NCBI GenBank assembly: GCA_934216625.1
Contig: CAKQCC010000010.1
Span: 1-28,141 of the forward strand
Length of the DNA: 28,141 nt
From: an uncultured Lactobacillaceae bacterium
Lineage (GTDB): Bacteria; Bacillota; Bacilli; Lactobacillales; Lactobacillaceae
Direction: 5' to 3'
Shown here: piece after piece, positions 1 to 7,700 of the stretch
How positions within the stretch are numbered: the first letter of the stretch is position 1
How the letters are laid out: every line of letters begins with the position of its first letter
Notes under the pieces: model-generated
The model's database searches: none
Told to the model about the DNA's origin: nothing
The model's input: the letters and a program-made list of their open reading frames with translations, nothing else
Program-made: the position numbers and the translations under genes

Positions 1-1
1 T

Positions 2-499
2 GCGCTGCGCTACTTTAACGTCGGCGGGGCTAAGCTCAACGGCAGCATCGGTGAGGATCACCATCCCGAAACGCACCTGATCCCGATCATTCTGCAGGTC
101 GCACTCGGTCAGCGCAAACGGCTGCAAATCTTCGGCAATGATTACCCGACCCGTGACGGCACTAACGTTCGCGATTACGTTCACGTCCTGGATTTAGCCG
201 ATGCTCACATCTTAGCCATGCAACGCTTGCTGCACGGCGGTCATTCCGATGCCTTTAACCTCGGTTCATCGACCGGCTTTTCGAATCTGCAGATGCTACA
301 CGCGGCCCGGGCGGTAACCGGCAAACCGATCCCGGCAGTCATGGCACCCCGTCGCGCTGGTGACCCCAGTACGCTGATCGCCGATTCCACGAAAGCCCGG
401 AAAGTCTTGGGCTGGCGTCCGCAGTATGATGACGTCAAAAAAATTATCGCGAGTGCCTGGACGTGGACCGAAAAGCATCCGAATGGTTACGAAGATTAA
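2..499 (+). CDS. galE: UDP-glucose 4-epimerase, C-terminal part (5' end outside window)
   Basis: The reading frame is open from the window edge to a TAA and encodes the last 165 or so residues of a short-chain-dehydrogenase-type epimerase, about half of the usual 330. It has the family's [10 protein letters not shown] segment, the substrate-loop pattern GEDHxPETHLIP, then IFGxDYxTxDGTxxRDYVHVxDLADAH and the late RAGDPSTL and KVLGWRP motifs, all in the expected order. The enzyme interconverts UDP-glucose and UDP-galactose in the cytoplasm, in the Leloir pathway and for supplying galactosyl groups to wall polysaccharides. The NAD-binding Rossmann half and the YxxxK catalytic pair lie upstream of the window and cannot be checked. 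No terminator follows before the next gene, 58 nt downstream, so the two may be cotranscribed. The C-terminal half could in principle belong to a related UDP-sugar epimerase, but the match to GalE is strong. Confidence 0.93.
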   Translation, partial: ALRYFNVGGAKLNGSIGEDHHPETHLIPIILQVALGQRKRLQIFGNDYPTRDGTNVRDYVHVLDLADAHILAMQRLLHGGHSDAFNLGSSTGFSNLQMLHAARAVTGKPIPAVMAPRRAGDPSTLIADSTKARKVLGWRPQYDDVKKIIASAWTWTEKHPNGYED

Positions 500-557
500 T
501 AATTATTTTTCGTAGTTGCAATGTTGGGATTAAATAATATTTAGAAGGTGTAATTAA

Positions 558-1205
558 ATGGTTTTATCCCGTCGCGAAAACCTCTGCTTAATTCATAAAA
601 ACGTAGTTCGTTTGATTCACGATGGCGGTCAGCTTTTTACCGGTCTGGCAACGTCGCTAGCTGACACAACCACGATCTTACACGGAACCGTGCCCAAAGA
701 TACGCTTACTAGTGACGTTCAGACCATTTTGCACCTTCGGGCCGGCTTTCAATTTATTGAGCGTTATCACGGTCCCGTCAGTGTCGGGATGATTCAGCAC
801 GTTAATCAGATTGTAGCTTACGATGCCTTAAAACCAGGACAGTTTGCCCAGCAGCCGATGGGGATTAACGGAATTCATTATCAGCCGCCCAGGCCGTCTA
901 AACAGGCAGCTCAAAAAATTATTAATGATTGTCGACATGAATCAACGTCACCGGCGATTCAAGCCATTCATTTGATGCTTCGCTATGATCGGCGGCAGTT
1001 TTTCTGGGACGGCAATAAGCGGACCGCGTGGCTGACTGCTAATTATTATTTGCTGCGGCACGGCGCGGGGGTCCTGAACATTACTTCACGTCAGGGTAAA
1101 ATGTGGAACCGGTTGCTGAGTCGTTATTACGAAACCGGTAATCTGACTCAAATTACCAGATGGTTAAATCAAAATTGTGTTACCGCTGATTTAGGAAGTT
1201 ATTAG
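558..1205 (+). CDS. Fic-family protein with Gln in place of the catalytic His
   Basis: This 215-residue protein has the Fic fold layout. A Fic-type flap and strand region (about residues 92-111, including GINGIHYQPP) precedes the active-site loop QFFWDGNKR at residues 147-155, followed by the helix TAWLTANYYLL. Canonical Fic enzymes read HxFx(D/E)GNxxR, and the His is the base for transferring AMP or another phosphoryl-containing group to a target hydroxyl. Here that position is Gln147 (codon CAG at 996-998), while Phe149, Asp151, Gly152, Asn153 and Arg155 are kept. The inhibitory-helix position that normally carries Glu also looks replaced (TTILHG, about residues 38-43). From memory, a subfamily with QLFWDGNKR loops occurs in Firmicutes, so this may be a conserved variant rather than a recent lesion. 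The ATG at 558 has GAAGGTG seven bases upstream. The protein is probably cytoplasmic. Its target, and whether it is an active enzyme, are unknown. Confidence 0.8.
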   Translation: MVLSRRENLCLIHKNVVRLIHDGGQLFTGLATSLADTTTILHGTVPKDTLTSDVQTILHLRAGFQFIERYHGPVSVGMIQHVNQIVAYDALKPGQFAQQPMGINGIHYQPPRPSKQAAQKIINDCRHESTSPAIQAIHLMLRYDRRQFFWDGNKRTAWLTANYYLLRHGAGVLNITSRQGKMWNRLLSRYYETGNLTQITRWLNQNCVTADLGSY

Positions 1206-1246
1206 GCTGGAATTAATTTTTCTTTTCCTCGCTACCGGTTTTTCGT

Positions 1247-1252
1247 TATAAT
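1247..1252 (+). promoter_or_regulatory. Possible -10 element of the aldo/keto reductase gene
   Basis: A perfect TATAAT lies 43 nt before the start codon. The hexamer at the right distance upstream (TTTCCT, 1224-1229) is a poor -35, so this is a weak call. A second TATAAT at 1277-1282 sits right against the ribosome binding site and is too close to be useful. Confidence 0.35.
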
Positions 1253-1294
1253 TAAAGCGTTGATAATTAATCCGTTTATAATAGGAGGAATTAA

Positions 1295-2200
1295 ATGTCC
1301 GAAGGTTTAAATACACGTACGACTTTAAATAACGGTGTTCGGATGCCTCGCTTAGGTTTAGGTGTCTGGAAGACCGATAACAGTACAGCCGAAAATTCGG
1401 TCAAGAACGCGATCGAACACGGCTACCACTTAATTGATACCGCTAAACAATACGGCAATGAATACGGCGTTGGTCAGGGAATCAAATCCGCCATTAAAGA
1501 AACCGGCATTAACCGCAAAGATCTGTTCATCACCACTAAGTTATACAATGGTGATCAAGGTTATGCCAGCACTTTACACGCCGTCAAAGGAACGTTAGCT
1601 CGGCTCGGCTTGTCCTACATTGACTTGTACCTGATGCACTGGCCGGTCGATGGCAAGTACATTGATACTTGGCGCGCCATGGAAAAGTTATATCACGAAG
1701 GCTTGGTTCGTGCCATCGGCATTTCCAATTTTGACGTGGCTCGCATCAAGAATTTACTGGCTCATTCAACCGTTACTCCGGCCGTGAACCAAATGGAATT
1801 CAACCCGATCAACCAGGAAAAACCGGTGATCGCTTTTGATAACGCCATGGGAATCCAGACTGAAGCCTGGTCTCCGCTCGGTGGCGGTGCTGCACTCGGC
1901 AACAAGGCCATTAACGACATTGCCCGCAAGTACCACAAGTCTGCTGCTCAAGTAATCTTGCGCTGGGACTGGGATCGCCACGTCATCACGATTCCGAAGT
2001 CCGCACACGTTAAACGGATCGTCGCCAACAGCCAGATCTTTGACTTCCAGCTCAGTCCGGAAGAAATCAAGCAGATCAACGACATTGACCAAGAAAAGCG
2101 CGCGTTGTGGTACGACAACTTTACTTGGCACCGCAACGATGCACCGTACACTGATCAAGTCGATCACTGGGACGATTCACCGAAGAATTGGCAAGATTAA
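1295..2200 (+). CDS. Aldo/keto reductase (NADPH-dependent, AKR family)
   Basis: This 301-residue protein has the usual length for a bacterial aldo/keto reductase and carries the full catalytic tetrad: Asp48 and Tyr53 (LIDTAKQYGNE), Lys82 (FITTKLYN) and His115 (LYLMHWPVDG). The family pattern GISNF, AVNQMEFNP, QTEAWSPLG and the C-terminal NADP-phosphate-binding segment IPKSAHVKRIVAN follow in order. Such enzymes reduce aldehydes, ketones or 2,5-diketo-gluconate-like compounds in the cytoplasm using NADPH; the substrate cannot be read from sequence. AGGAGG at 1283-1288 is well spaced for the ATG. The gene is closed by a strong terminator, so it is the last gene of whatever unit it belongs to. 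Nothing links it functionally to the surface genes downstream. Confidence 0.93.
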   Translation: MSEGLNTRTTLNNGVRMPRLGLGVWKTDNSTAENSVKNAIEHGYHLIDTAKQYGNEYGVGQGIKSAIKETGINRKDLFITTKLYNGDQGYASTLHAVKGTLARLGLSYIDLYLMHWPVDGKYIDTWRAMEKLYHEGLVRAIGISNFDVARIKNLLAHSTVTPAVNQMEFNPINQEKPVIAFDNAMGIQTEAWSPLGGGAALGNKAINDIARKYHKSAAQVILRWDWDRHVITIPKSAHVKRIVANSQIFDFQLSPEEIKQINDIDQEKRALWYDNFTWHRNDAPYTDQVDHWDDSPKNWQD

Positions 2201-2224
2201 ATTTTTTAGAGATTAAAACTAACG

Positions 2225-2251
2225 GGGCGTCGCTTTTCGGCGCCCTTTTTT
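2225..2251 (+). terminator. Rho-independent terminator after the aldo/keto reductase
   Basis: An 8-bp stem (GGGCGTCG with CGGCGCCC, one G-U pair) closes a CTTTT loop and runs into six T residues. Confidence 0.88.
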
Positions 2252-2286
2252 GTTTACAAAAATTCGCCACCATTTTCCACTAAGTA

Positions 2287-2295
2287 TGTTAGAAT
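2287..2295 (+). promoter_or_regulatory. Extended -10 promoter of the 709-residue protein gene
   Basis: TGTTAGAAT reads as TGn followed by TAGAAT, an extended -10. It lies 43 nt before the chosen ATG and after the preceding terminator. There is no good -35 at the standard distance. The homologous gene at 16662 has the same arrangement (TGTTAAAAT, 16611-16619). Confidence 0.45.
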
Positions 2296-2308
2296 AATAA
2301 TGTCTAAC
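2288..2308. promoter_or_regulatory. Palindrome overlapping the -10: GTTAGA-N9-TCTAAC
   Basis: A perfect 6-bp inverted repeat with a 9-base spacer covers the -10 and the likely transcription start, where a repressor operator would sit. It could equally be a short hairpin at the very 5' end of the mRNA. The half-site GTTAG/CTAAC appears again around the promoter at 16604-16645. Confidence 0.3.
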
Positions 2309-2337
2309 TTTAGATTATCTTGGGAAGGGGCCGCAGC

Positions 2338-4467
2338 ATGAAACAAAAATCAACAGGGAGCCTTGATTCACAGCCGGATAGCCGCATGGCACGCTTGCGT
2401 CGTCGCCGAGCAAATCGGCAGTCGCTTTCGAGCCCCGACTACCATTATGTTGATCCCCAGACCGGCGTCACCGTTTCGGCTAAATCGACGTACGCGCGAA
2501 CTTTGCGGTCCATTGCTAAAATCTCGAGGGATGCTCAGCGCCAGCTTAGGAATCTGTCGCAAACCGATCCTTACTCGCACTCGCAGGTTTTTGACAACGT
2601 CAACCTTTACATCATCCGGAAGTCGCACGCGGTCTTAGAAAACGCTACGAACCCCAACGAAGTGATCCGGGCGGTCAAGCAGCTTCACCTGAATTTGAAC
2701 GGTAAAATCGAACAACTCAAAATCGATCATTATTGTGACCTGGCTTTAAAGAAAGCGGCCACTGCCGGGACCAACGAAGTCAAGAAGGGAAGAGTGGTCC
2801 AGGCGATCCACGCCTTAGCTCACGACGCTAAGCAGCAGATTGGCGCCGCCAAGACGTTGCCAATTAGTCGGGCGACCTACCTCGAATTCTTCCGGAAAAT
2901 TAACGATACATATCACGTTGACCCGACTAAGCGAATTGCGTTAGCTTCCCTTGACAAAATGAAGTTGGCGGTTCAGAAGATCATCGACCAGAACCAGCTG
3001 CTGGATCCGCGGTTCAAGCACTGGTCCACCGAGCGCCTGCAGCGGCTTTTTGATACCGCGTCCCAAAAGGTGGGCTTGACTTCTGACGACACCGTCAGCC
3101 ACTTGGTCCTTGATTACGAACACCAGATCGATCAACTAATTAACCAGATCTTCGTCAATCGGTTCCAGGTCATCGTTAGGGAGCGCTGCCGGCAAATCAA
3201 GCGAATGCGCTCGCTCGGCCGCGACAAACTAAAAAACGTCCTGGCCCAGCTGAAAAAGACGAATCATCACCAGAGCCGGCGGATTGAAAACGCCAAAGGC
3301 TACGATCAGGTCGTGGACGTCGAAAAGCAGGCGGAACGGGCGGTCAACCAAATCTTTAACCGCCTGATTAACGCTAATTCGTTCAAGATTGCTGCGTTCG
3401 GGATGCTGAAGAAATCCTACCGGAAGACCCGCTGGACTTTACGGGAACGAACTGGTAACCGGATCCAGCGGCTCCGTGAGTTTGGCGCGGTTGACCCGAA
3501 ACGACAGGTCAAAGAAATCACTGCTAAGCAGAAGCAGGCTGAACAGCGGGTTGACCGGGAGTATCGAAAGGCAAATGACCAGATTCGCCGTACTGACCGG
3601 ATCCAATTAGTGTATAAAATTGAGAATCACGCCATTAATAATTTTGACCAATTAGTCAAAATTAAGCACCGTCCTCAGCAGGCTCCTCAGCAGCGTTTGC
3701 CCAGTTTGTCACTGCTGATTAAACGCAATCACTATCACTTTACGCCGTACGCTCGCAAGCACCACGTCCCGGTTCACACCGGCAACGCGGCCGGCTTCTA
3801 TGACGGTACGTATAATCGACGCCGGCGGATGCAGGTCAAGTCCGCTGATTTCTGGAAATTCTATGGTTCGGCTTACCGGGATGAGCACCGCTATTATAAG
3901 CGTTCCTTTGCGGCGGGCTATCGTGACGGTCGCACCCAGCGCTTACTTGGGCTACCGCCGGTTAATTTATCCGGCCTGCTGTACGGCTACGTGAAGGGCT
4001 ATCAGCTGGCGTACCGTCGCTATCGAGTCCATTTTCCGTTTTACGTGTACGCCAAGCGGACGATTTACTCGCACCGCACTCCGCGGATTGAGCGCGCCAA
4101 CCGGCTGGTTAGGTATCCGAAGCGTCTGCACCATTATAATCAGCGGCTTAAGGTCCTGGACGTTGTGGTTAACGGCGAGCTGACGTGCTACCGGATCGCT
4201 ACCGGCTACATCCCCGCCGATCCGGACTTCGTGACCTTAACTTGCTATCGCAGTAATCCGCACCGGGTCAAAGTGGTCAGCCCCGGCGGCATTAATTATT
4301 ACGGTGACCCGAGCTTGAGTCACGAGCAGGTGAAGGGCCGGATCCGTCCCGGTGAAGTCTTATCCGTGAAACGCTTGCACCTGGTCGGCAACGACACGAG
4401 TCTCGAACTTCGTGATGGGACTTTCGTGACGGGCGATAAAAATCGGGTGAAACAAATTGAAAAATAA
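2338..4467 (+). CDS. Basic helical protein with C-terminal surface-type (DUF5776-like) module, no signal peptide
   Basis: The chosen ATG gives 709 residues and is preceded by GGAAGGGG (2323-2330); the longer frame from a TTG at 2320 would put that ribosome binding site inside the gene. Residues 25-450 are charged and helix-rich, in loosely repeated units resembling the DUF1542-like repeats of the 1506-residue protein (16662-21182). A Gln/Pro hinge follows near residue 445. From about residue 480 comes a basic Tyr/Gly/Arg-rich block (NAAGFYDG, AAGYRDG, GYVKGYQLAYRRYR), and from about residue 568 a DUF5776-like module that starts at YVYAKRTIYSH and ends at TFVTGDKNRVK. This C-terminal half aligns throughout with the end of the 1506-residue protein. 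Modules of this kind end secreted lactobacillar proteins and are presumed to hold them to the wall, yet I see no hydrophobic N-terminal segment at all, only an Arg-rich stretch (ARLRRRRANR). Its location and function are unknown. Confidence 0.85.
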   Translation: MKQKSTGSLDSQPDSRMARLRRRRANRQSLSSPDYHYVDPQTGVTVSAKSTYARTLRSIAKISRDAQRQLRNLSQTDPYSHSQVFDNVNLYIIRKSHAVLENATNPNEVIRAVKQLHLNLNGKIEQLKIDHYCDLALKKAATAGTNEVKKGRVVQAIHALAHDAKQQIGAAKTLPISRATYLEFFRKINDTYHVDPTKRIALASLDKMKLAVQKIIDQNQLLDPRFKHWSTERLQRLFDTASQKVGLTSDDTVSHLVLDYEHQIDQLINQIFVNRFQVIVRERCRQIKRMRSLGRDKLKNVLAQLKKTNHHQSRRIENAKGYDQVVDVEKQAERAVNQIFNRLINANSFKIAAFGMLKKSYRKTRWTLRERTGNRIQRLREFGAVDPKRQVKEITAKQKQAEQRVDREYRKANDQIRRTDRIQLVYKIENHAINNFDQLVKIKHRPQQAPQQRLPSLSLLIKRNHYHFTPYARKHHVPVHTGNAAGFYDGTYNRRRRMQVKSADFWKFYGSAYRDEHRYYKRSFAAGYRDGRTQRLLGLPPVNLSGLLYGYVKGYQLAYRRYRVHFPFYVYAKRTIYSHRTPRIERANRLVRYPKRLHHYNQRLKVLDVVVNGELTCYRIATGYIPADPDFVTLTCYRSNPHRVKVVSPGGINYYGDPSLSHEQVKGRIRPGEVLSVKRLHLVGNDTSLELRDGTFVTGDKNRVKQIEK
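3775..4464 (+). other. Shared C-terminal module, copy 1 (GY-rich block plus DUF5776-like)
   Basis: This is the coding region for about residues 480-709. The block GYRDGR, PPVNLSGL, GYVKGYQLAYRRYR is followed by YAKRTIY and by two SH3-like lobes ending near GYIPAD and TFVTGDKNRVK. It aligns without large gaps to 20470-21179. At DNA level 4044-4067 is identical over 24 bases to 20762-20785. The high Arg/Lys content would suit binding to anionic wall polymers, which is an inference. Confidence 0.82.
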
Positions 4468-4479
4468 TTAATCATTTTT

Positions 4480-4503
4480 GACTCGCCGCGGCGGGTCTTT
4501 TTT
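4480..4503 (+). terminator. Rho-independent terminator after the 709-residue protein gene
   Basis: The stem GACTCGC / GCGGGTC (7 bp including one G-U) with a CGCG loop is followed by six T residues, 12 nt after the stop codon. Confidence 0.87.
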
Positions 4504-4565
4504 AGTCCAAAAATTAATTGCTTGTAATCTTTTTGCAATCTTTTCGGTTAATTGCCGGCATGTCC

Positions 4566-4593
4566 TTTACATGAAAACTGAGATGGTTATAAT
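4566..4593 (+). promoter_or_regulatory. Promoter of the giant surface-protein gene
   Basis: TTTACA (4566-4571) and a perfect TATAAT (4588-4593) are separated by 16 nt. Transcription would start near 4600, leaving a leader of about 135 nt. This is the best sigma-A-type promoter in the window. Confidence 0.72.
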
Positions 4594-4656
4594 ATTGAAG
4601 TTGAGAGTTACATATCTACACAAGACTTGTAGCTTGAATGCTTGAAGTAATGATTA

Positions 4657-4727
4657 TTGGAGCGGCGGTCTCCAACGCCGTTCCCAACATTTATATTTAT
4701 GTTGTTTTATTTTTTACAGTTTGGAGG
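4657..4727 (+). promoter_or_regulatory. Structured leader with alternative pairing that can mask the Shine-Dalgarno site
   Basis: TTGGAG (4657-4662) can pair with CTCCAA (4670-4675) across a 7-base loop. The same CTCCAA can instead pair with TTGGAG at 4721-4726, which is the Shine-Dalgarno region of the giant gene (GGAGG, 4723-4727). A third option, AGCGGCG/CGCCGTT (4661-4667 with 4676-4682), excludes the first hairpin. Between them, CAACAT/ATGTTG (4685-4690, 4699-4704) forms its own hairpin and would bring the distant CTCCAA near the SD. This layout suits a translational switch or thermometer. That is inference: no folding energies were computed. Confidence 0.45.
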
Positions 4728-4734
4728 TTTTTGT

Positions 4735-7700
4735 ATGTCTAAAAAAGCTTTAAGAAATAAAGTTAATTTCTTAAAGGACACTAAGTATCACGTTAAGGCT
4801 TACAAGTCCAAGAAATTCTGGATGTTTGCCGGTCTTTTCGCAATGATGCTCGGTGGCTCCGCCATGACTGCAAACGCTAATCATAACGTTCATGCGGACA
4901 CGACGAACGGCAGTAATCACGTTAGTAATACGAAGACCCAGAGTGAACCACAGAAGTCCACTTTGGTATCCGACCACGCTAACAATTCAGCTGCTGGTAA
5001 TTTAAATAACCGTCAGTCTGCGGTTAGTAATGTTTCTGCACAGAGCGGGAACAACCAGTCATCAAACGCAAAGGCCACTAGTGTCAACGTCAACGTTAAA
5101 GCTAACGTTGGTGCCAGCAATCCGTTGAATAACGTTGCTAAACGGGTTGGTGCTGATGATGGTAGTACTCCTGCTCAAAATGTTCAGAATGCCGTTTCAG
5201 GTAGTAGCTGGGATGATAATAGTCATTTAACGACCACTACTGACCATAACGGTAACGTTACGTTGAACGTTACCGGTGGCACTCTTGGTAAGAGTAGTGT
5301 TACTGGATCAGACAATTCAATTGTTCATAGTTATCCACAGTTAGCTACCGTTTCAACGATTAACTTTAGTAACAACCCCACTATTGATAATTTAAGTCAC
5401 TTATTTGACGGCATGGATAATTTGACTAAAATTACTGGAAATGCCACTATTGCTCCTGATGCTAAAACTAATGACGCTTTTGCCGGCGCTCCTAGTTTGA
5501 ATTACTTGCCAAAGGGTTATAATCTCTCGGATGACGGTAATACTTTGTACATCGGTTATGATTCTAGTAATCCCGCTACAATTGGTAATAATAATGGTGA
5601 TAGTGCTAACAATTCACTACTTAACAACATTAACGGTGGCCAGAATACTGTACTAGGTGCTGGTGCTGCTGATGCCTTAAAGAACGTCAAGACTGTTGAC
5701 TTCGGTCCACACGTTAGTGTTGGTAGTGGTGATAGCTTAGATCACTTCTTTGATGGCATGAATAATCTGGCCAATGTCCTTAATTCCCAGAATATTCGAG
5801 GAATTAACAATGGTAGCAATGCTAATACTAGTCAAGATTCAGTTACTGGTACCGGGAACAGTCAATTTAATTATGAACCAAATATGACGTTTTCTAGTGA
5901 TGGTAAGACACTACAAATTAACGGCGTAGTTGGTCAGAATGATGATACTGATGACGCTAGTAATTCCTTAGCTAGTCAGTACGCGTTAGATCCAAGATTC
6001 AAGAACGTCAAGACCGTTCAATTTATGAATGGTGCTGAAGGTACTGGTAACCTGTCCCACTTGTTTGATGGTATGAGTAACTTGTCAAGCATCGAAGGCA
6101 GCTTAAAAGTACCGACTAATGTCAACACTGATGGTATCTTTAATGGTACTGGCATGAGTAGCGCTGCTATCAATAATGTTCAAAACTTCAACCGTTATGA
6201 ATTATTCAATAAATACAATAGTAACGGTACCCCGAATGTTGATCAAGAAGCTGACGTAACTAACGGCTTGGATAGCATAAATGACTTATCGAAGTTAGTA
6301 CCATCAAATGACAGCTTCGGCAATGAAACGTTACAGAACCTGCCGACTGATGATACTGGTAAAGACGCCTTTGGTAATACGATAGATACCAATAGTAATA
6401 CTGCCCAGTTGTTCTTTGAACCAACTACTAGTACTACTGATAATCGTAATATCAAAGCTTTCAGTGATGCTAATAGTATTTCTAGTCCAGCATCTAGTAA
6501 GAATGGTAATGGTCAACTTTACATTGCTCAAAACGTTTCTTCTTACTACGTACCGTATTATCAAAAGGGCAACATTAACCAGTTTAACTTCTACAATTAC
6601 AATACCGGTGCTAAGTTGACGCCGAATGGTGCTGATGCCGATGGTGAATACTATTGGATTGGTGATAATCCATCTAACAGTACGTTTAATAATGAATTGC
6701 CAACTGATTATCAACCAGAAAGCAGTAATTTAGTCAAGTCATCTAGTTTAGACAATTACGTTTATAACGCTAAAACCGTTAATGGTAATAATCAGTTAGC
6801 GTTCAAATCTGGTAGCACCAATACCTTAGATAATACTCAACCGATGTACATTGGTAATTTGAATCAATACAGTGTTCCGTTAGTTCCAGATGGTAGTAAT
6901 GATTCTAATCCTCAACAAACTAACCCTAGTCAGCCGAAATATGCACCATATGGTACAGTTGACGGTACTCATCATGCTACCGACGCCGTTAAATATGTTT
7001 TCTATGACGTTAACAAGAAAATGAACGGTGGCCAAGCTACTTATTCACAAACCTTGGCAGGTAATGCGATTAAGAATGCTAGTGATGCAAGTAATAATGG
7101 TACCCCAATTTATACGTACACTTTAAACTACGGTAATAATAAAAACGCTGGTAATATTAATCAAGCTAACGTGATGAGTAATCTTCAAGGTTACACCCTT
7201 TATTCTAATTCTAGTAAGGGTATTAATAATACGGTTGCCGGCTCTAATGCTCCTGACGGTTATTATAACGACAATGCTGATCATAATCGTTATAAAGGTA
7301 ACGTTCAGACAATTTACGTCAACGTTGCGCCGAAAGAAGCCATTAATCACTACGATTACATGTATAATGGTGCCAACGTTGATGAACCAGCTTCAAATGA
7401 TGGTCATGCCGGTTTAGATACTACCCAGGATCTCAATAATAGTATGCCGGAAATGCCGGAAGGTTTACAATCTGGTTACTATTACGATGCTGATGATCGT
7501 AATGATAATAAGATTAGCCAGACTGGTAACCCTAGTGCTTCACAAGCATACCAGATTGAAGTCGATAATCCTGATTATAATGGTACTAATCAGGCAAAGA
7601 TTCCAGAAGCCGTTATGGCTAACGTTACTAAATATAACGTTCCGGTTAAGCAGACCACTGTTAAAGCATTACGGACTTACTACTACATGTACACGCCGAC

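Noticed and set aside
516..540. Promoter for the Fic gene (TTGCAA and TAATAT)
   Set aside because: The spacing is 13 nt, too short for a sigma-A promoter, so cotranscription with galE is as likely.
2320..2337. TTG start of the 709-residue protein at 2320
   Set aside because: The Shine-Dalgarno sequence GGAAGGGG lies inside this extension and is correctly placed for the ATG at 2338.
4657..4682. H-type pseudoknot combining TTGGAG/CTCCAA with CGGCG/CGCCG
   Set aside because: The connecting loops would have zero length, which is not sterically possible, so the two pairings are treated as alternatives.
4657..4734. Longer start of the giant protein at 4657
   Set aside because: It would add residues with a Pro- and Phe-rich start ahead of a normal KxYKxGKxW-type leader, has no ribosome binding site, and would bury the good GGAGG at 4723.
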